NCBI RefSeq assembly: GCF_043944905.1
Contig: NZ_JBIMSN010000118.1
Coordinates: 1 to 64,000 of the forward strand
Length of the DNA: 64,000 nucleotides
From: Antrihabitans spumae
Lineage (GTDB): Bacteria > Actinomycetota > Actinomycetes > Mycobacteriales > Mycobacteriaceae
Reading direction: 5' to 3'
The translations under genes and the position numbers were made by a program. Of this stretch, positions 44,818 through 52,655 are shown piece by piece. A model generated the notes under the pieces. That model had not been told where the DNA came from. It searched no databases and worked only from the letters and a program-made list of their open reading frames with translations. How positions within the stretch are numbered: the stretch's first letter is position 1; every line of letters begins with the position of its first letter.

Positions 44818-45348
44818 ATGGATGTGCTGGACGAGGTGGGTCGTTTGTTGCGGTCACTGGAAGGTGTGTGGGACGAGGAGCTCGTCGACGAACTCCAGCA
44901 CGCACTCCAAAGTGCACGGCACGCCCTCGACGACGATGCCGACGACGAACTGGTTGTCGCCGCCGCATTGCACGACATCGGACACAGCCCACTCGTCGAC
45001 GGATCGCCGACCGCGAAGCACGATCACGTGGCACGCGAATGGTTGACGCCGCGCTTCGGTGACCGGGTCGGTTGGCTCGCAGGCGCGCACGTCGCCGCAA
45101 AGAAGTTTTTGGCCGAGACCGAACCCGGTTATGCGGCAATGCTTTCCGATGTATCGGTCCTGTCGATGCAGGCGCAGGGCGGTTCGGGGGTCGACCGCGC
45201 CTATGTCGAGCATCCCTGGTGGCCAGACGCGCTACGGCTGCGACGTTACGATGATGCGGCCAAAGTCCCTGGCGCGCAAGGTGCGTCGATAGCAGAGGTG
45301 CTAGAGGTCGCAGGACGGTTACTCGAACGTAGGACGACGGTGGCATGA
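44818..45348 (+). CDS. HD-domain protein of phosphonate clusters (PhnZ-related)
   Basis: A 176-residue HDIG-type metal protein. The motif LHDIGH gives His52-Asp53 and His56; His35 and the downstream His68/His70 are further ligand candidates. Family TIGR03276 occurs in phosphonate operons. The characterised PhnZ is a mixed-valence di-iron oxygenase that cleaves 1-hydroxy-AEP to glycine and phosphate. No PhnY-type hydroxylase that would supply that substrate is seen here, so the true substrate is open. It overlaps the GntR gene by 4 bp (ATGA). Confidence 0.8.
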   Translation: MDVLDEVGRLLRSLEGVWDEELVDELQHALQSARHALDDDADDELVVAAALHDIGHSPLVDGSPTAKHDHVAREWLTPRFGDRVGWLAGAHVAAKKFLAETEPGYAAMLSDVSVLSMQAQGGSGVDRAYVEHPWWPDALRLRRYDDAAKVPGAQGASIAEVLEVAGRLLERRTTVA

Positions 45349-46052
45349 CGTCGCTCGATCGAGAGCCGAAGTCCTACGTCGTACGTCAGGGGCTCGAACA
45401 CATCCTCCTCGAACTCGAGGTCGGCGACACTGTGCCACCCGAACGCGAACTGGCCGCGCGTTTCGAAGTATCGCGAGAGACGGTTCGGCAAGCGTTGCAC
45501 GAACTTCTGGTCGAAGGACGCATCGAGCGACGCGGCAGGGGGACCGTCGTATCGCGGCCCAAGCTGACGCAGCCGCTGTCGCTTCGCTCCTATACCGAAG
45601 GAGCCCTGCTCTACGGCAGAGTGCCGAGTCGCGTCGTCGTCACCTGGGAAGACCTCGTCGCCGACGACACACTCGCGACCGATCTCGCGCTACCTCTCGA
45701 GTCGCCGGTCATGCATCTCGAGCGGGTTCTGCTCGCCGATGGTGAGCGGATCGGGCTGGAAAGCACGTACCTACCGAAGTCCCGCTTCGGTGACTTCCGG
45801 CAGACGTTCGATCCGACAACCTCGCTCTATGCCGCGATCCGCGCATCGGGAGTCGAGTTCGGCGAGGCGACCGAGCGGATCGAGACTGTGCTCGCGTCAC
45901 CGCGCGAGGCAGCGCTGCTCGAGTCGACCACGGCTATGCCGATGCTGCTGATGCATCGAAAAACGCTGGACACCAACGGTGTTCCGATCGAATGCATCAG
46001 GTCGCTCTACCGCGGTGATCGCATCGCGTTCGTCGCAACGCTCACTCGCTGA
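45345..46052 (+). CDS. GntR/UTRA-family regulator (PhnF-like)
   Basis: A 235-residue regulator: N-terminal winged helix (VPPERELAARFEVSRETVRQALHELL followed by EGRIERRGRGTVV) and a C-terminal UTRA ligand domain (residues ~75-230). Neighbours and the two TGGTNTAGACCA palindromes upstream make it the probable repressor of the phosphonate cluster, as PhnF is in mycobacteria. The start overlaps the HD gene, and the last 11 bp overlap the convergent amidase gene. Confidence 0.88.
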   Translation: MTSLDREPKSYVVRQGLEHILLELEVGDTVPPERELAARFEVSRETVRQALHELLVEGRIERRGRGTVVSRPKLTQPLSLRSYTEGALLYGRVPSRVVVTWEDLVADDTLATDLALPLESPVMHLERVLLADGERIGLESTYLPKSRFGDFRQTFDPTTSLYAAIRASGVEFGEATERIETVLASPREAALLESTTAMPMLLMHRKTLDTNGVPIECIRSLYRGDRIAFVATLTR

Positions 46053-47487
46053 GCCGGAAGTCGGCGCGTTCGGGCACGGCATCGATGCGGCGCCACGGCG
46101 TCGCCTGCTCGATCTCGTACGCCAGTTCCAACAGCGTCGCCTCGTCGCCGTGATTGGCCGAAAGGTGCACTCCGATAGGCAAACCGAGGCCCGACTCGCC
46201 GAAAGGCAAGGAAATCGCGGGTCCACCGCTCGCGTTGTTCAACGGTGTGAACGACACGTAGTTGCGTAGCTTCTCGAACAGTTCGTCGAACGACTGCAAC
46301 GGCGACAGGTAGCCGATCTCGGGTGTGGTGTGGGCGAGCACCGGCGACAACACCACGTCGTAGTTGTCGAAGAATCGGCTGTATTCCGCGGCAGATCGTC
46401 GCAGGCGGTACAGCACGGCGGGGGTGCGAAGCAGATTGGCGCGGTAGTGATCTCGCAATCCGATCGTGAGATTGTCCAGCTTCGCGGAATCGAAATCACG
46501 AGCGACGGACAACCGGCCCGTCGTCGCGACGAAGAAAGACAACAATCCCCAGTAGACCGCGAAATCCTGGGCGAACTGTTCGCCGGCCGGTGGCACGGAC
46601 AGTTCCTCGACGTGGTGGCCCGACTCGGCGAGCAGTGTTGCCGCCGCAGTCACTGTGGCACGGGTTTCCGAGTCCGCCGGGTTGCCGACAACCGTGTCGG
46701 GCAGCACCCCGATGCGAAGGCGCAGGGAACCTGGGGCGAGCACTCGGCCGATCGGGCGTAGCGCCGAATTGCGATAGTGCTCTTCGGCATTGGCGAAGAA
46801 GTTGGCAGTGTCGCGGACGCTGCGGGTGAGCACGCCCTCCATGACGAGTTTGATCGGCATGGCGTGGCTCAACTTCTCCTCGCGCAACCGCCCACGCGTT
46901 GCCTTCAACCCGACCAGACCGCAGACCGCTGCCGGAATGCGGATGGATCCGCCGCCGTCGTTGCCGTGAGCGAGTGGAACGACGCCTGCGGCAACCAACG
47001 CGGCAGCACCGCCCGACGATGCTCCTGCGGAAAACGTTGGGTTCCATGGATTTCGGGTAGGCACACCCTCCCTGAACTCCGTGCTGGCGTTGAAGCCGAA
47101 CTCGGGCAGTGCGCTCTTCCCCAGATTGACGACACCTTGCGCGAGAAACTGTTTCGCGAAGACACCGTCGGCCTTGGCAGGTCGGGCGACGAATGCTCGG
47201 GTGCCATGATTCGTCGGCAAGCCGGCGATGTCGATGTTGTCCTTGACGAAGGTCGGCACGCCGGCGAAGCCGGCGCCGATCGGCGTTGCGGCGGCGGCCT
47301 TTCGAGCGTTCTCGAAGTCGCGAACCACGATTGCGTCCAGGGCCGGTTCCACCCGTTCGGCGCGTTCGATCGCCGCGTCGACCGCGTCGAGCGGGCTGAT
47401 CTTGCGTGTCCGAATCAGTTCCGCGATCGCCGTAGCGTCGTGGTCGCTCAGGGCATCGTCGCCGAACGCATGTATTCGAGTGCTCAC
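46042..47487 (-). CDS. amidase-signature enzyme
   Basis: A 481-residue amidase-signature hydrolase. The catalytic Lys82 is in PTFVKDNIDIAG. The Ser-rich loop is SAGASSGGAAAL, where the usual GGSSGG is GASSGG, and the nucleophile loop is HGNDGGGSIRIPAA. The substrate (amide, aryl or acyl) is not predictable. GTG at 47487 was chosen, since the longer frame runs into a 46-bp repeat. It is convergent with the GntR gene and probably a separate unit. Confidence 0.88.
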   Translation of the reverse strand: MSTRIHAFGDDALSDHDATAIAELIRTRKISPLDAVDAAIERAERVEPALDAIVVRDFENARKAAAATPIGAGFAGVPTFVKDNIDIAGLPTNHGTRAFVARPAKADGVFAKQFLAQGVVNLGKSALPEFGFNASTEFREGVPTRNPWNPTFSAGASSGGAAALVAAGVVPLAHGNDGGGSIRIPAAVCGLVGLKATRGRLREEKLSHAMPIKLVMEGVLTRSVRDTANFFANAEEHYRNSALRPIGRVLAPGSLRLRIGVLPDTVVGNPADSETRATVTAAATLLAESGHHVEELSVPPAGEQFAQDFAVYWGLLSFFVATTGRLSVARDFDSAKLDNLTIGLRDHYRANLLRTPAVLYRLRRSAAEYSRFFDNYDVVLSPVLAHTTPEIGYLSPLQSFDELFEKLRNYVSFTPLNNASGGPAISLPFGESGLGLPIGVHLSANHGDEATLLELAYEIEQATPWRRIDAVPERADFRLSE

Positions 47488-47518
47488 ATTCGCACGATAC
47501 ACACGCGGGCCCTTCGGG

Positions 47519-47564
47519 CTCGTGAGCACTTTCGGCGGGCGGGCCCACCAAAAGGACTCACGAG
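47519..47564. repeat. 46-bp palindromic repeat, copy 3
   Basis: Begins CTCGTGAGCACTTTCGG and ends CCAAAAGGACTCACGAG. It lies between the Fic gene and the amidase start (both minus strand). The Fic TGA (47558-47560) is part of the repeat. A CCCTTCGGG mini-hairpin flanks the left end. Confidence 0.85.
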
Positions 47565-48361
47565 CCCGAAGGGCCTATGGCTTTTCCGAACAACCCAAGG
47601 AACGGGCGATGTTGGGGATCGCCGTCACGACGAAAAGGCATCGAGTCACGCGAGGCCTGAATCCATTCGGCTCTCCCGATACCCGTGAGATCGAGTCTCC
47701 GGCCGCACCGGCGGGCGAGCAGTCGCAGATACAGCGTCCCTGTGCGACCGTTGCCCTCGCGGAACGGATGGGTGTGGTTGTAGAGGGCGTACAGGCGTGC
47801 GAGCAGATACGCGAACTCGCTGTCCGACACGGCGTCGCACGTCGCAACCAGCTCGGCGGCAGTTGCAGCGATCAGCTGCATCCGTGCATCGAGGGTGTCG
47901 ACAGTTGCGAATGCGGAGTCGCCGCGGCGTAGGTCGGTGATCCGGTTCTGCCCGGCCCAGGCGTACACATCACCGAAGATCTGCTGGTGTAGCTCGTGTG
48001 GATCCGGGACCGAGAACGGGTTCGAGACATCGAGACGAACGATCCGCGCTGCCGTGCACAGGTATTCCAGCTGTTGCAGCGCGGCCGCCTCTTCGATGCC
48101 GAAGTTGTTGCGCAGCACCGTTGTCCCCGGGATCAAATACGGTCTGCGACGTGCGACGATACGTCGCCTGACGAGGGTGTGCGGTTCGCGGATCGACGTC
48201 AGATACCTGCCGAGGTATTCGCCGAACGACATTCGCGCATCGAAGACGGCGACGAGGTCGGCGATGTTCTCGTCGGTCGGTCGCCAGCCTTCGAGGGCTT
48301 CCGCGGCGATCGCCTGAGCGACGGCGTCCGGAAGATCGTCCGAAGAATTTTTGGTAGTCAC
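47558..48361 (-). CDS. Fic-domain protein (predicted AMP-transferase)
   Basis: A 267-residue Fic protein with the full catalytic motif HPFREGNGR (His198-Arg206), so it should transfer AMP (or another nucleotide moiety) to a hydroxyl side chain of an unknown target. IRRPHTLVRRRI-like and RNNFGIEEAAALQQLEYL come before it. I see no clear (S/T)xxxE(G/N) inhibitory motif inside the protein. The GTG start overlaps the stop of the upstream nucleotidyltransferase gene (GTGA), which may act as its partner. The C-terminal GPSGS and the stop derive from a 46-bp repeat and its flank. Confidence 0.88.
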   Translation of the reverse strand: MTTKNSSDDLPDAVAQAIAAEALEGWRPTDENIADLVAVFDARMSFGEYLGRYLTSIREPHTLVRRRIVARRRPYLIPGTTVLRNNFGIEEAAALQQLEYLCTAARIVRLDVSNPFSVPDPHELHQQIFGDVYAWAGQNRITDLRRGDSAFATVDTLDARMQLIAATAAELVATCDAVSDSEFAYLLARLYALYNHTHPFREGNGRTGTLYLRLLARRCGRRLDLTGIGRAEWIQASRDSMPFRRDGDPQHRPFLGLFGKAIGPSGS

Positions 48362-49398
48362 CGTCCGGTGAAGGTCGACGTCGACGCCAGATAGGCGAGC
48401 TTTCGCCTGATTCCGCTGATCTCCCTACCGACGCCGCGCAGCAGCGCCCGGTCCTGCGGGGGCAGGTCCGACAGCGTCACCTCATCGGTGACTCGGCTGT
48501 CGTTCGGCCCCGCATCGAGCCACAGCCGCGCGCGATGATGCCAACGCATCCGCGTCGAGATCGTGTAGCACTCCCGCAGCACCTGCGCGTCGTCGGTGCT
48601 GAGAAACTTCGTACCCGCCGCGTCACGAAGTCGATCGAGGGTGGCGAGCGTCGGCGATCCCGAGCTCAGCGCAGCCCAGCGGGCGATCGATACAACAGGC
48701 TCGATCGCGGCGGCCTTGAGATCGACGACGTCGTCTCGCGTCGCGAAGAGCCGCAGCCGTGACGGCAACGCTGCACGAACGAACAGAGAATCGCTGAGCA
48801 TCGCAGCGAGAGCCCGCTCGCGCGTCTTGATCACCTCGGCCAGAGAATGTCGGAGGGCATCGCTGTCGCCCGTGACCGATCGTGCGTCGGCCAGCAGCCC
48901 TGACATCACGACGCCGCGGTCGAGTTGCGGATCGTTGGTCCACGCATCGATTCCCTCGGTCCACTGCACCGCCGTTCGACAGAAGCGGGCCCGCGACGCG
49001 ACCGCACCCTTGTCGTCGCCGCGCAGCCCGCAACGGTCGAGGACCGAGTGGACGTAACCGGCGCTGTCCATCGCAGCGCGTAGGTCGGCCCGGGGATCGT
49101 CGAGCACCAGTATCGATTCGACGTCCGAACCCGGCAGTGCCTCGTTGCGTGCAGTGCTCCCCGAGACGTACCAGGACCAGCCCGCGCTCGACGGGGGTAT
49201 TCCGAACCGTGCTGCGGAGGCGACGGTGCTGCGGACCAGCGTCGACCACGATTCGGCGAGTTTCGTCGCGGGCATACCGTCGCGCTGCGCTTCGGCGACG
49301 ATGCGACGTGCGCCACGCGCGGCCTGCACCAGTGCTGCCTCGTCGGTTGTGTCCTCGATGAGGTTGCACAACTCGACGACGTTGGCAGGCACGGTCAT
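48358..49398 (-). CDS. DUF294/GlnD-like nucleotidyltransferase paired with Fic
   Basis: A 346-residue protein with a polymerase-beta-type nucleotidyltransferase motif: GSTARNEALPGSDVESILVLDD (shown to 20 residues: GSTARNEALPGSDVESILVL), with Gly80-Ser81 and Asp92-x-Glu94 as candidate metal ligands. The C-terminal ~200 residues are helical, like the substrate-binding half of DUF294 proteins (DPQLDRGVVMSGLLADARSV). ATG at 49398 was chosen; the in-frame extension to 49491 lacks homology. Overlap with fic implies co-translation. Role unknown: perhaps a modifier, antagonist or target of Fic. Confidence 0.7.
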   Translation of the reverse strand: MTVPANVVELCNLIEDTTDEAALVQAARGARRIVAEAQRDGMPATKLAESWSTLVRSTVASAARFGIPPSSAGWSWYVSGSTARNEALPGSDVESILVLDDPRADLRAAMDSAGYVHSVLDRCGLRGDDKGAVASRARFCRTAVQWTEGIDAWTNDPQLDRGVVMSGLLADARSVTGDSDALRHSLAEVIKTRERALAAMLSDSLFVRAALPSRLRLFATRDDVVDLKAAAIEPVVSIARWAALSSGSPTLATLDRLRDAAGTKFLSTDDAQVLRECYTISTRMRWHHRARLWLDAGPNDSRVTDEVTLSDLPPQDRALLRGVGREISGIRRKLAYLASTSTFTGR

Positions 49399-49536
49399 GT
49401 CCGAAATTGTGGCATCAGGTTGGGCGTTGGGTGTGCAGTGTGGTGAAGGAGGCTCGGCAAGCGGTACGGCAAAGGGGACAGAATCGAACAAAAAAGAAAC
49501 TCGTGTGTAACGCGGACGACATCGCGTCGGGCTTAA

Positions 49537-49550
49537 CTGTCATCTGACAG
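49537..49550. promoter_or_regulatory. palindrome upstream of the carboxylase operon
   Basis: CTGTCA-TC-TGACAG, 35 bp before the permease ATG. The symmetry suggests a repressor or activator site (two-fold, 14 bp). No regulator gene is adjacent. No guanidine (ykkC) riboswitch motif was recognised in the 187-bp gap. Confidence 0.5.
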
Positions 49551-49585
49551 GTAACAAGCGGCACCCCTTTCACGAGTAGGTCACG

Positions 49586-51109
49586 ATGACATTGAAAACC
49601 GTCGAGGACAATGACGATCTGGCAGAGTTCGGCTACCAGCAACAGCTTCATCGTTCGCTCGGAAAGTTCGAATCCTTCGCCGCCGGTTTCTCGTTCGTAT
49701 CGATCCTCACCACCATCTTCCAATTGTTCGGGCTCGGTTTCGGATTCGCCGGACCGGCCTTCTTCTGGACCTGGCCGCTGGTCTTCGCCGGCCAGTTCCT
49801 CGTTGCACTCTGCTTCGCCGAACTCGCTGCGCGGTACCCGATCTCGGGCGCGATCTATCAATGGTCCCGTCGAATGGGCGGCGAGGTCGTCGGCTGGTTC
49901 GGTGGCTGGTTCATGATCCTCGCCCAGATCGTGACGGCCTCGGCAGCCGCGATCGCACTGCAGGTTGTCATGCCCGCAATCTGGACCGGATTCCAACTCG
50001 TCGGAGACGACCCCGACCTCACCTCGAGCAGCGGCGCAGCCAACGCAGTTGTACTCGGATCGATACTGCTCGCTGTCACCACGACCATCAACTGCATCGG
50101 CGTCAAATGGATGTCACGGGTCAACAGCATCGGTGTCGTGTGCGAGATCGTCGGTGTGATTGCCGTTGTCGCAGTCTTTTTCACGCATGCACAACGTGGC
50201 CCCGACGTCGTCCTCGATACCGGCGCGTCGGATCAGCCGGGTTATCTGTGGGCCTGGATCGTGTCCGGGTTGATGGCTGCGTACGTGATGGTCGGCTTCG
50301 GCTCGGCGGGCGAACTCGCGGAAGAGACCCGCAATCCGCGTCGGGTCGCACCCCGAACGATTCGGCTCGCACTGTCAGTGTCCGCACTCGGTGGTGGGCT
50401 GATGATCATCGGCGCGCTGATGGCCGCACCGAGCCTCACCGATGGCAGGCTCGCTGCCGAAGGACTTCCGTACGTGCTGGACACCGTGTTGTCCTCGCCT
50501 TGGGGAACCATCCTGCTGATCGATGTGTGCATCGCAATCACCATCTGCACCTTGGCAATTCAGACAGCCGCGTCTCGGTTGATGTTCTCCATGGCACGTG
50601 ACGGTCGACTGCCGGCCTCGTCGGTGCTCTCGCGAGTAAATCCGCGCACCGGTACTCCGATCTGGCCGTCGATCCTGATCGGGCTGCTGTGCATCGGCGT
50701 GCTGCTCGTCAACGTCGGCAACTCGGCGATCTTCGCGACTCTTGCCAGCGTGTGCATCATCCTGATCTACCTCGCCTACCTGCTTGTGACCGCGCCGCTG
50801 CTGTACCGACGCCTCCGCGGCTGGCCGTCACAGTCGACCGCCGCCCGAAGCGTCGACGCCGAAGGTCGACCGCTGTTCACCCTCGGTAAATTCGGCATCG
50901 TCGTGAATGCGGCCGCAGTCGTCTACGGCGTCGTGATGATCGTCAACCTGGGTTGGCCGCGCGCTGAAATCTTCGATCCGACAGGCGAATACCCCTTGAT
51001 GGTGTGGGCAGGACCGATCAGCATCGCGATCGCCCTGCTGCTCGGTATCGCCTGCTTCCCGCACAAGAAGGCACATCCGAACCCTGTCAAGACTGGAGTT
51101 GGAGAATGA
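49586..51109 (+). CDS. APC permease of the urea/guanidine carboxylase operon
   Basis: A 507-residue amino acid/polyamine/organocation permease with 12 predicted helices. Features include GKFESFAAGFSFVSILTTIF (TM1 region), FCFAELAARYPISGAIYQWS and VMVGFGSAGELAEETRNPRRVAPRT. It resembles the permeases found in urea carboxylase clusters (TIGR03428 type). It probably imports the nitrogen compound broken down by the operon: urea, guanidine or an amide. The stop overlaps the next ATG (ATGA). Confidence 0.85.
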   Translation: MTLKTVEDNDDLAEFGYQQQLHRSLGKFESFAAGFSFVSILTTIFQLFGLGFGFAGPAFFWTWPLVFAGQFLVALCFAELAARYPISGAIYQWSRRMGGEVVGWFGGWFMILAQIVTASAAAIALQVVMPAIWTGFQLVGDDPDLTSSSGAANAVVLGSILLAVTTTINCIGVKWMSRVNSIGVVCEIVGVIAVVAVFFTHAQRGPDVVLDTGASDQPGYLWAWIVSGLMAAYVMVGFGSAGELAEETRNPRRVAPRTIRLALSVSALGGGLMIIGALMAAPSLTDGRLAAEGLPYVLDTVLSSPWGTILLIDVCIAITICTLAIQTAASRLMFSMARDGRLPASSVLSRVNPRTGTPIWPSILIGLLCIGVLLVNVGNSAIFATLASVCIILIYLAYLLVTAPLLYRRLRGWPSQSTAARSVDAEGRPLFTLGKFGIVVNAAAVVYGVVMIVNLGWPRAEIFDPTGEYPLMVWAGPISIAIALLLGIACFPHKKAHPNPVKTGVGE

Positions 51110-51963
51110 GTACCGCAACAACATCCGGCGCGCGGGAGCACGCTCGCTCGCAAGCCGGAATCAGCACCGACGCAATGCCGGTCGTACCGGCCACGGCATG
51201 GTCCGACCCTCCTGCCGGCGTCGATGCAGGACGACTGACCTGGGCGGAGACGATTCCCGGCGGGCGCTACGCGACGAAGGTGCTCGCGCGCGGTACCCGG
51301 TTGCGACTGCGAGACCTCGACGGAGCAGCCTGCGCACACCTGCTCCTGTGGCGGGCCGATGCACCGTGGGAGCGGCTCAATGTTGCCGACACGGTGAAGG
51401 TTCCGTGGCAGGCCTACCTGACCAGCGGGCATCCGTTGCTCAGCGATCAAGGAAGAGTACTTGCCACCATCGTCGCCGATTCCTCACAGCACCACGACGC
51501 GCTCTGCGGCACAACGACCTTGGCGGGCAACATCGAGAAGTACGGCTCGGGTGAGGTCGAGTCCGGTGCTCCTGCCGGTCGGGAACTGCTGACCCTCGCC
51601 GCACTCAAGAACGGACTGCGCCCACGTGACGTAGCGCCGAATCTGTCGTTCTTCCACGGAATTCGGGTCGGCGCCGACGGCGGGCTGCGGTCGATCGGGT
51701 CGGCCGGAGCAGGCGCGGCCGTCGAACTGCTGCTTCATCTTCCGCTGATAGTCGCGATCGCCAACACCGCGCACCCGCTCGACCCGGCGACGGAGTTCGC
51801 AACGACGGCGTTGGAAGTTCTTGCCTGGGAGGCCGAGAGCGACCTCCGCGAGATCGGATCGACGCTCGACGACAGAGACCCCGAGTACCAACGCGCTCAC
51901 GCAAACACCGAAGACGCCTGGAACGCACTACATCCCGGCACCACGATCGGGGGAGTCCGATGA
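51106..51963 (+). CDS. urea carboxylase-associated DUF1989 protein 1
   Basis: A 285-residue DUF1989 protein. Signature blocks: LRLRDLDGAACAHLLLW, ERLNVADTVKVPWQAYLTSG and VLATIVADSSQHHDALCGTT. Such pairs of UAAP proteins were once unassigned and are now known in guanidine-degrading bacteria as subunits of carboxyguanidine deiminase (CgdAB). It is coupled at both ends by ATGA overlaps. Whether it is the first or second subunit type is judged by eye only. Confidence 0.8.
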   Translation: MSTATTSGAREHARSQAGISTDAMPVVPATAWSDPPAGVDAGRLTWAETIPGGRYATKVLARGTRLRLRDLDGAACAHLLLWRADAPWERLNVADTVKVPWQAYLTSGHPLLSDQGRVLATIVADSSQHHDALCGTTTLAGNIEKYGSGEVESGAPAGRELLTLAALKNGLRPRDVAPNLSFFHGIRVGADGGLRSIGSAGAGAAVELLLHLPLIVAIANTAHPLDPATEFATTALEVLAWEAESDLREIGSTLDDRDPEYQRAHANTEDAWNALHPGTTIGGVR

Positions 51964-52655
51964 GTACGTCAATCGATAATCCAGCCAACGACCTCACCAC
52001 CGCGCCCGCAACCACTCTCGCGTTGGCGCCGGGTGACGTAGTGCTCGACGAGATCGCACCGGCCCGTGGTCCGTGGTCGGCGATCGTGCGCAAAGGCGAG
52101 GTGCTGACCATCGTCGACCTGTTCGGCAACCAGGCCGTCGATACCCTGTTCTACGGTGCGAACGACCATGCAGTTCGCTATTCGGCGGCGACAACCGTTG
52201 CTGCACAACAGAACATCTACCTGTCGGTGGACACCGTACTACGCGACTCCGACGGCGCTCCGATGCTCACGATCGTTGCCGACGAGGTCGGCAATCACGA
52301 CACGGTCGGCGGTGCGTGCTCGCAGGAATCGAACACCCTGCGGTACGGGCATCACACCAAACATCAGCACGCGTGTGTAGAGAACTTCGTCCGTGAGGGT
52401 GCGCGGTGGGGACTCGGCAAAGCCGACATCGTCGGCAACATCAACTTCTTCATGAACGTGCCGGTGGACGCCGACGGGTCGCTCGGCATCGTCGACGGAC
52501 TGTCCGCACCGGGTAAGAGGCTTGCTGTACGTGCCGAGATCGACACCCTCGTCCTGGTTTCTAATTGCCCGCAAATCAACAACCCCTGCAACGGATTCGA
52601 CCCGACGACGGTGCGCATGATCGTGACTCGCGACGACACGTTCGCAAGGACATGA
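51960..52655 (+). CDS. urea carboxylase-associated DUF1989 protein 2
   Basis: A 231-residue paralogue of the preceding protein. It has LTIVDLFGNQAVDTLFYGAND, GGACSQESNTLRYGHHT, NINFFMNVPVDADGSLGI and the C-terminal LVLVSNCPQINNPCNGFDP; the conserved Cys, His and Glu residues suggest a metal site. With the neighbour it should form the deiminase-type pair that removes ammonia from carboxyguanidine to yield allophanate, if the operon acts on guanidine. Confidence 0.82.
   Translation: MSTSIDNPANDLTTAPATTLALAPGDVVLDEIAPARGPWSAIVRKGEVLTIVDLFGNQAVDTLFYGANDHAVRYSAATTVAAQQNIYLSVDTVLRDSDGAPMLTIVADEVGNHDTVGGACSQESNTLRYGHHTKHQHACVENFVREGARWGLGKADIVGNINFFMNVPVDADGSLGIVDGLSAPGKRLAVRAEIDTLVLVSNCPQINNPCNGFDPTTVRMIVTRDDTFART

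Noticed and set aside
49399..49585. guanidine-I (ykkC) riboswitch before the carboxylase operon
   Set aside because: The conserved ykkC core sequences are not visible; only a 14-bp palindrome is present.
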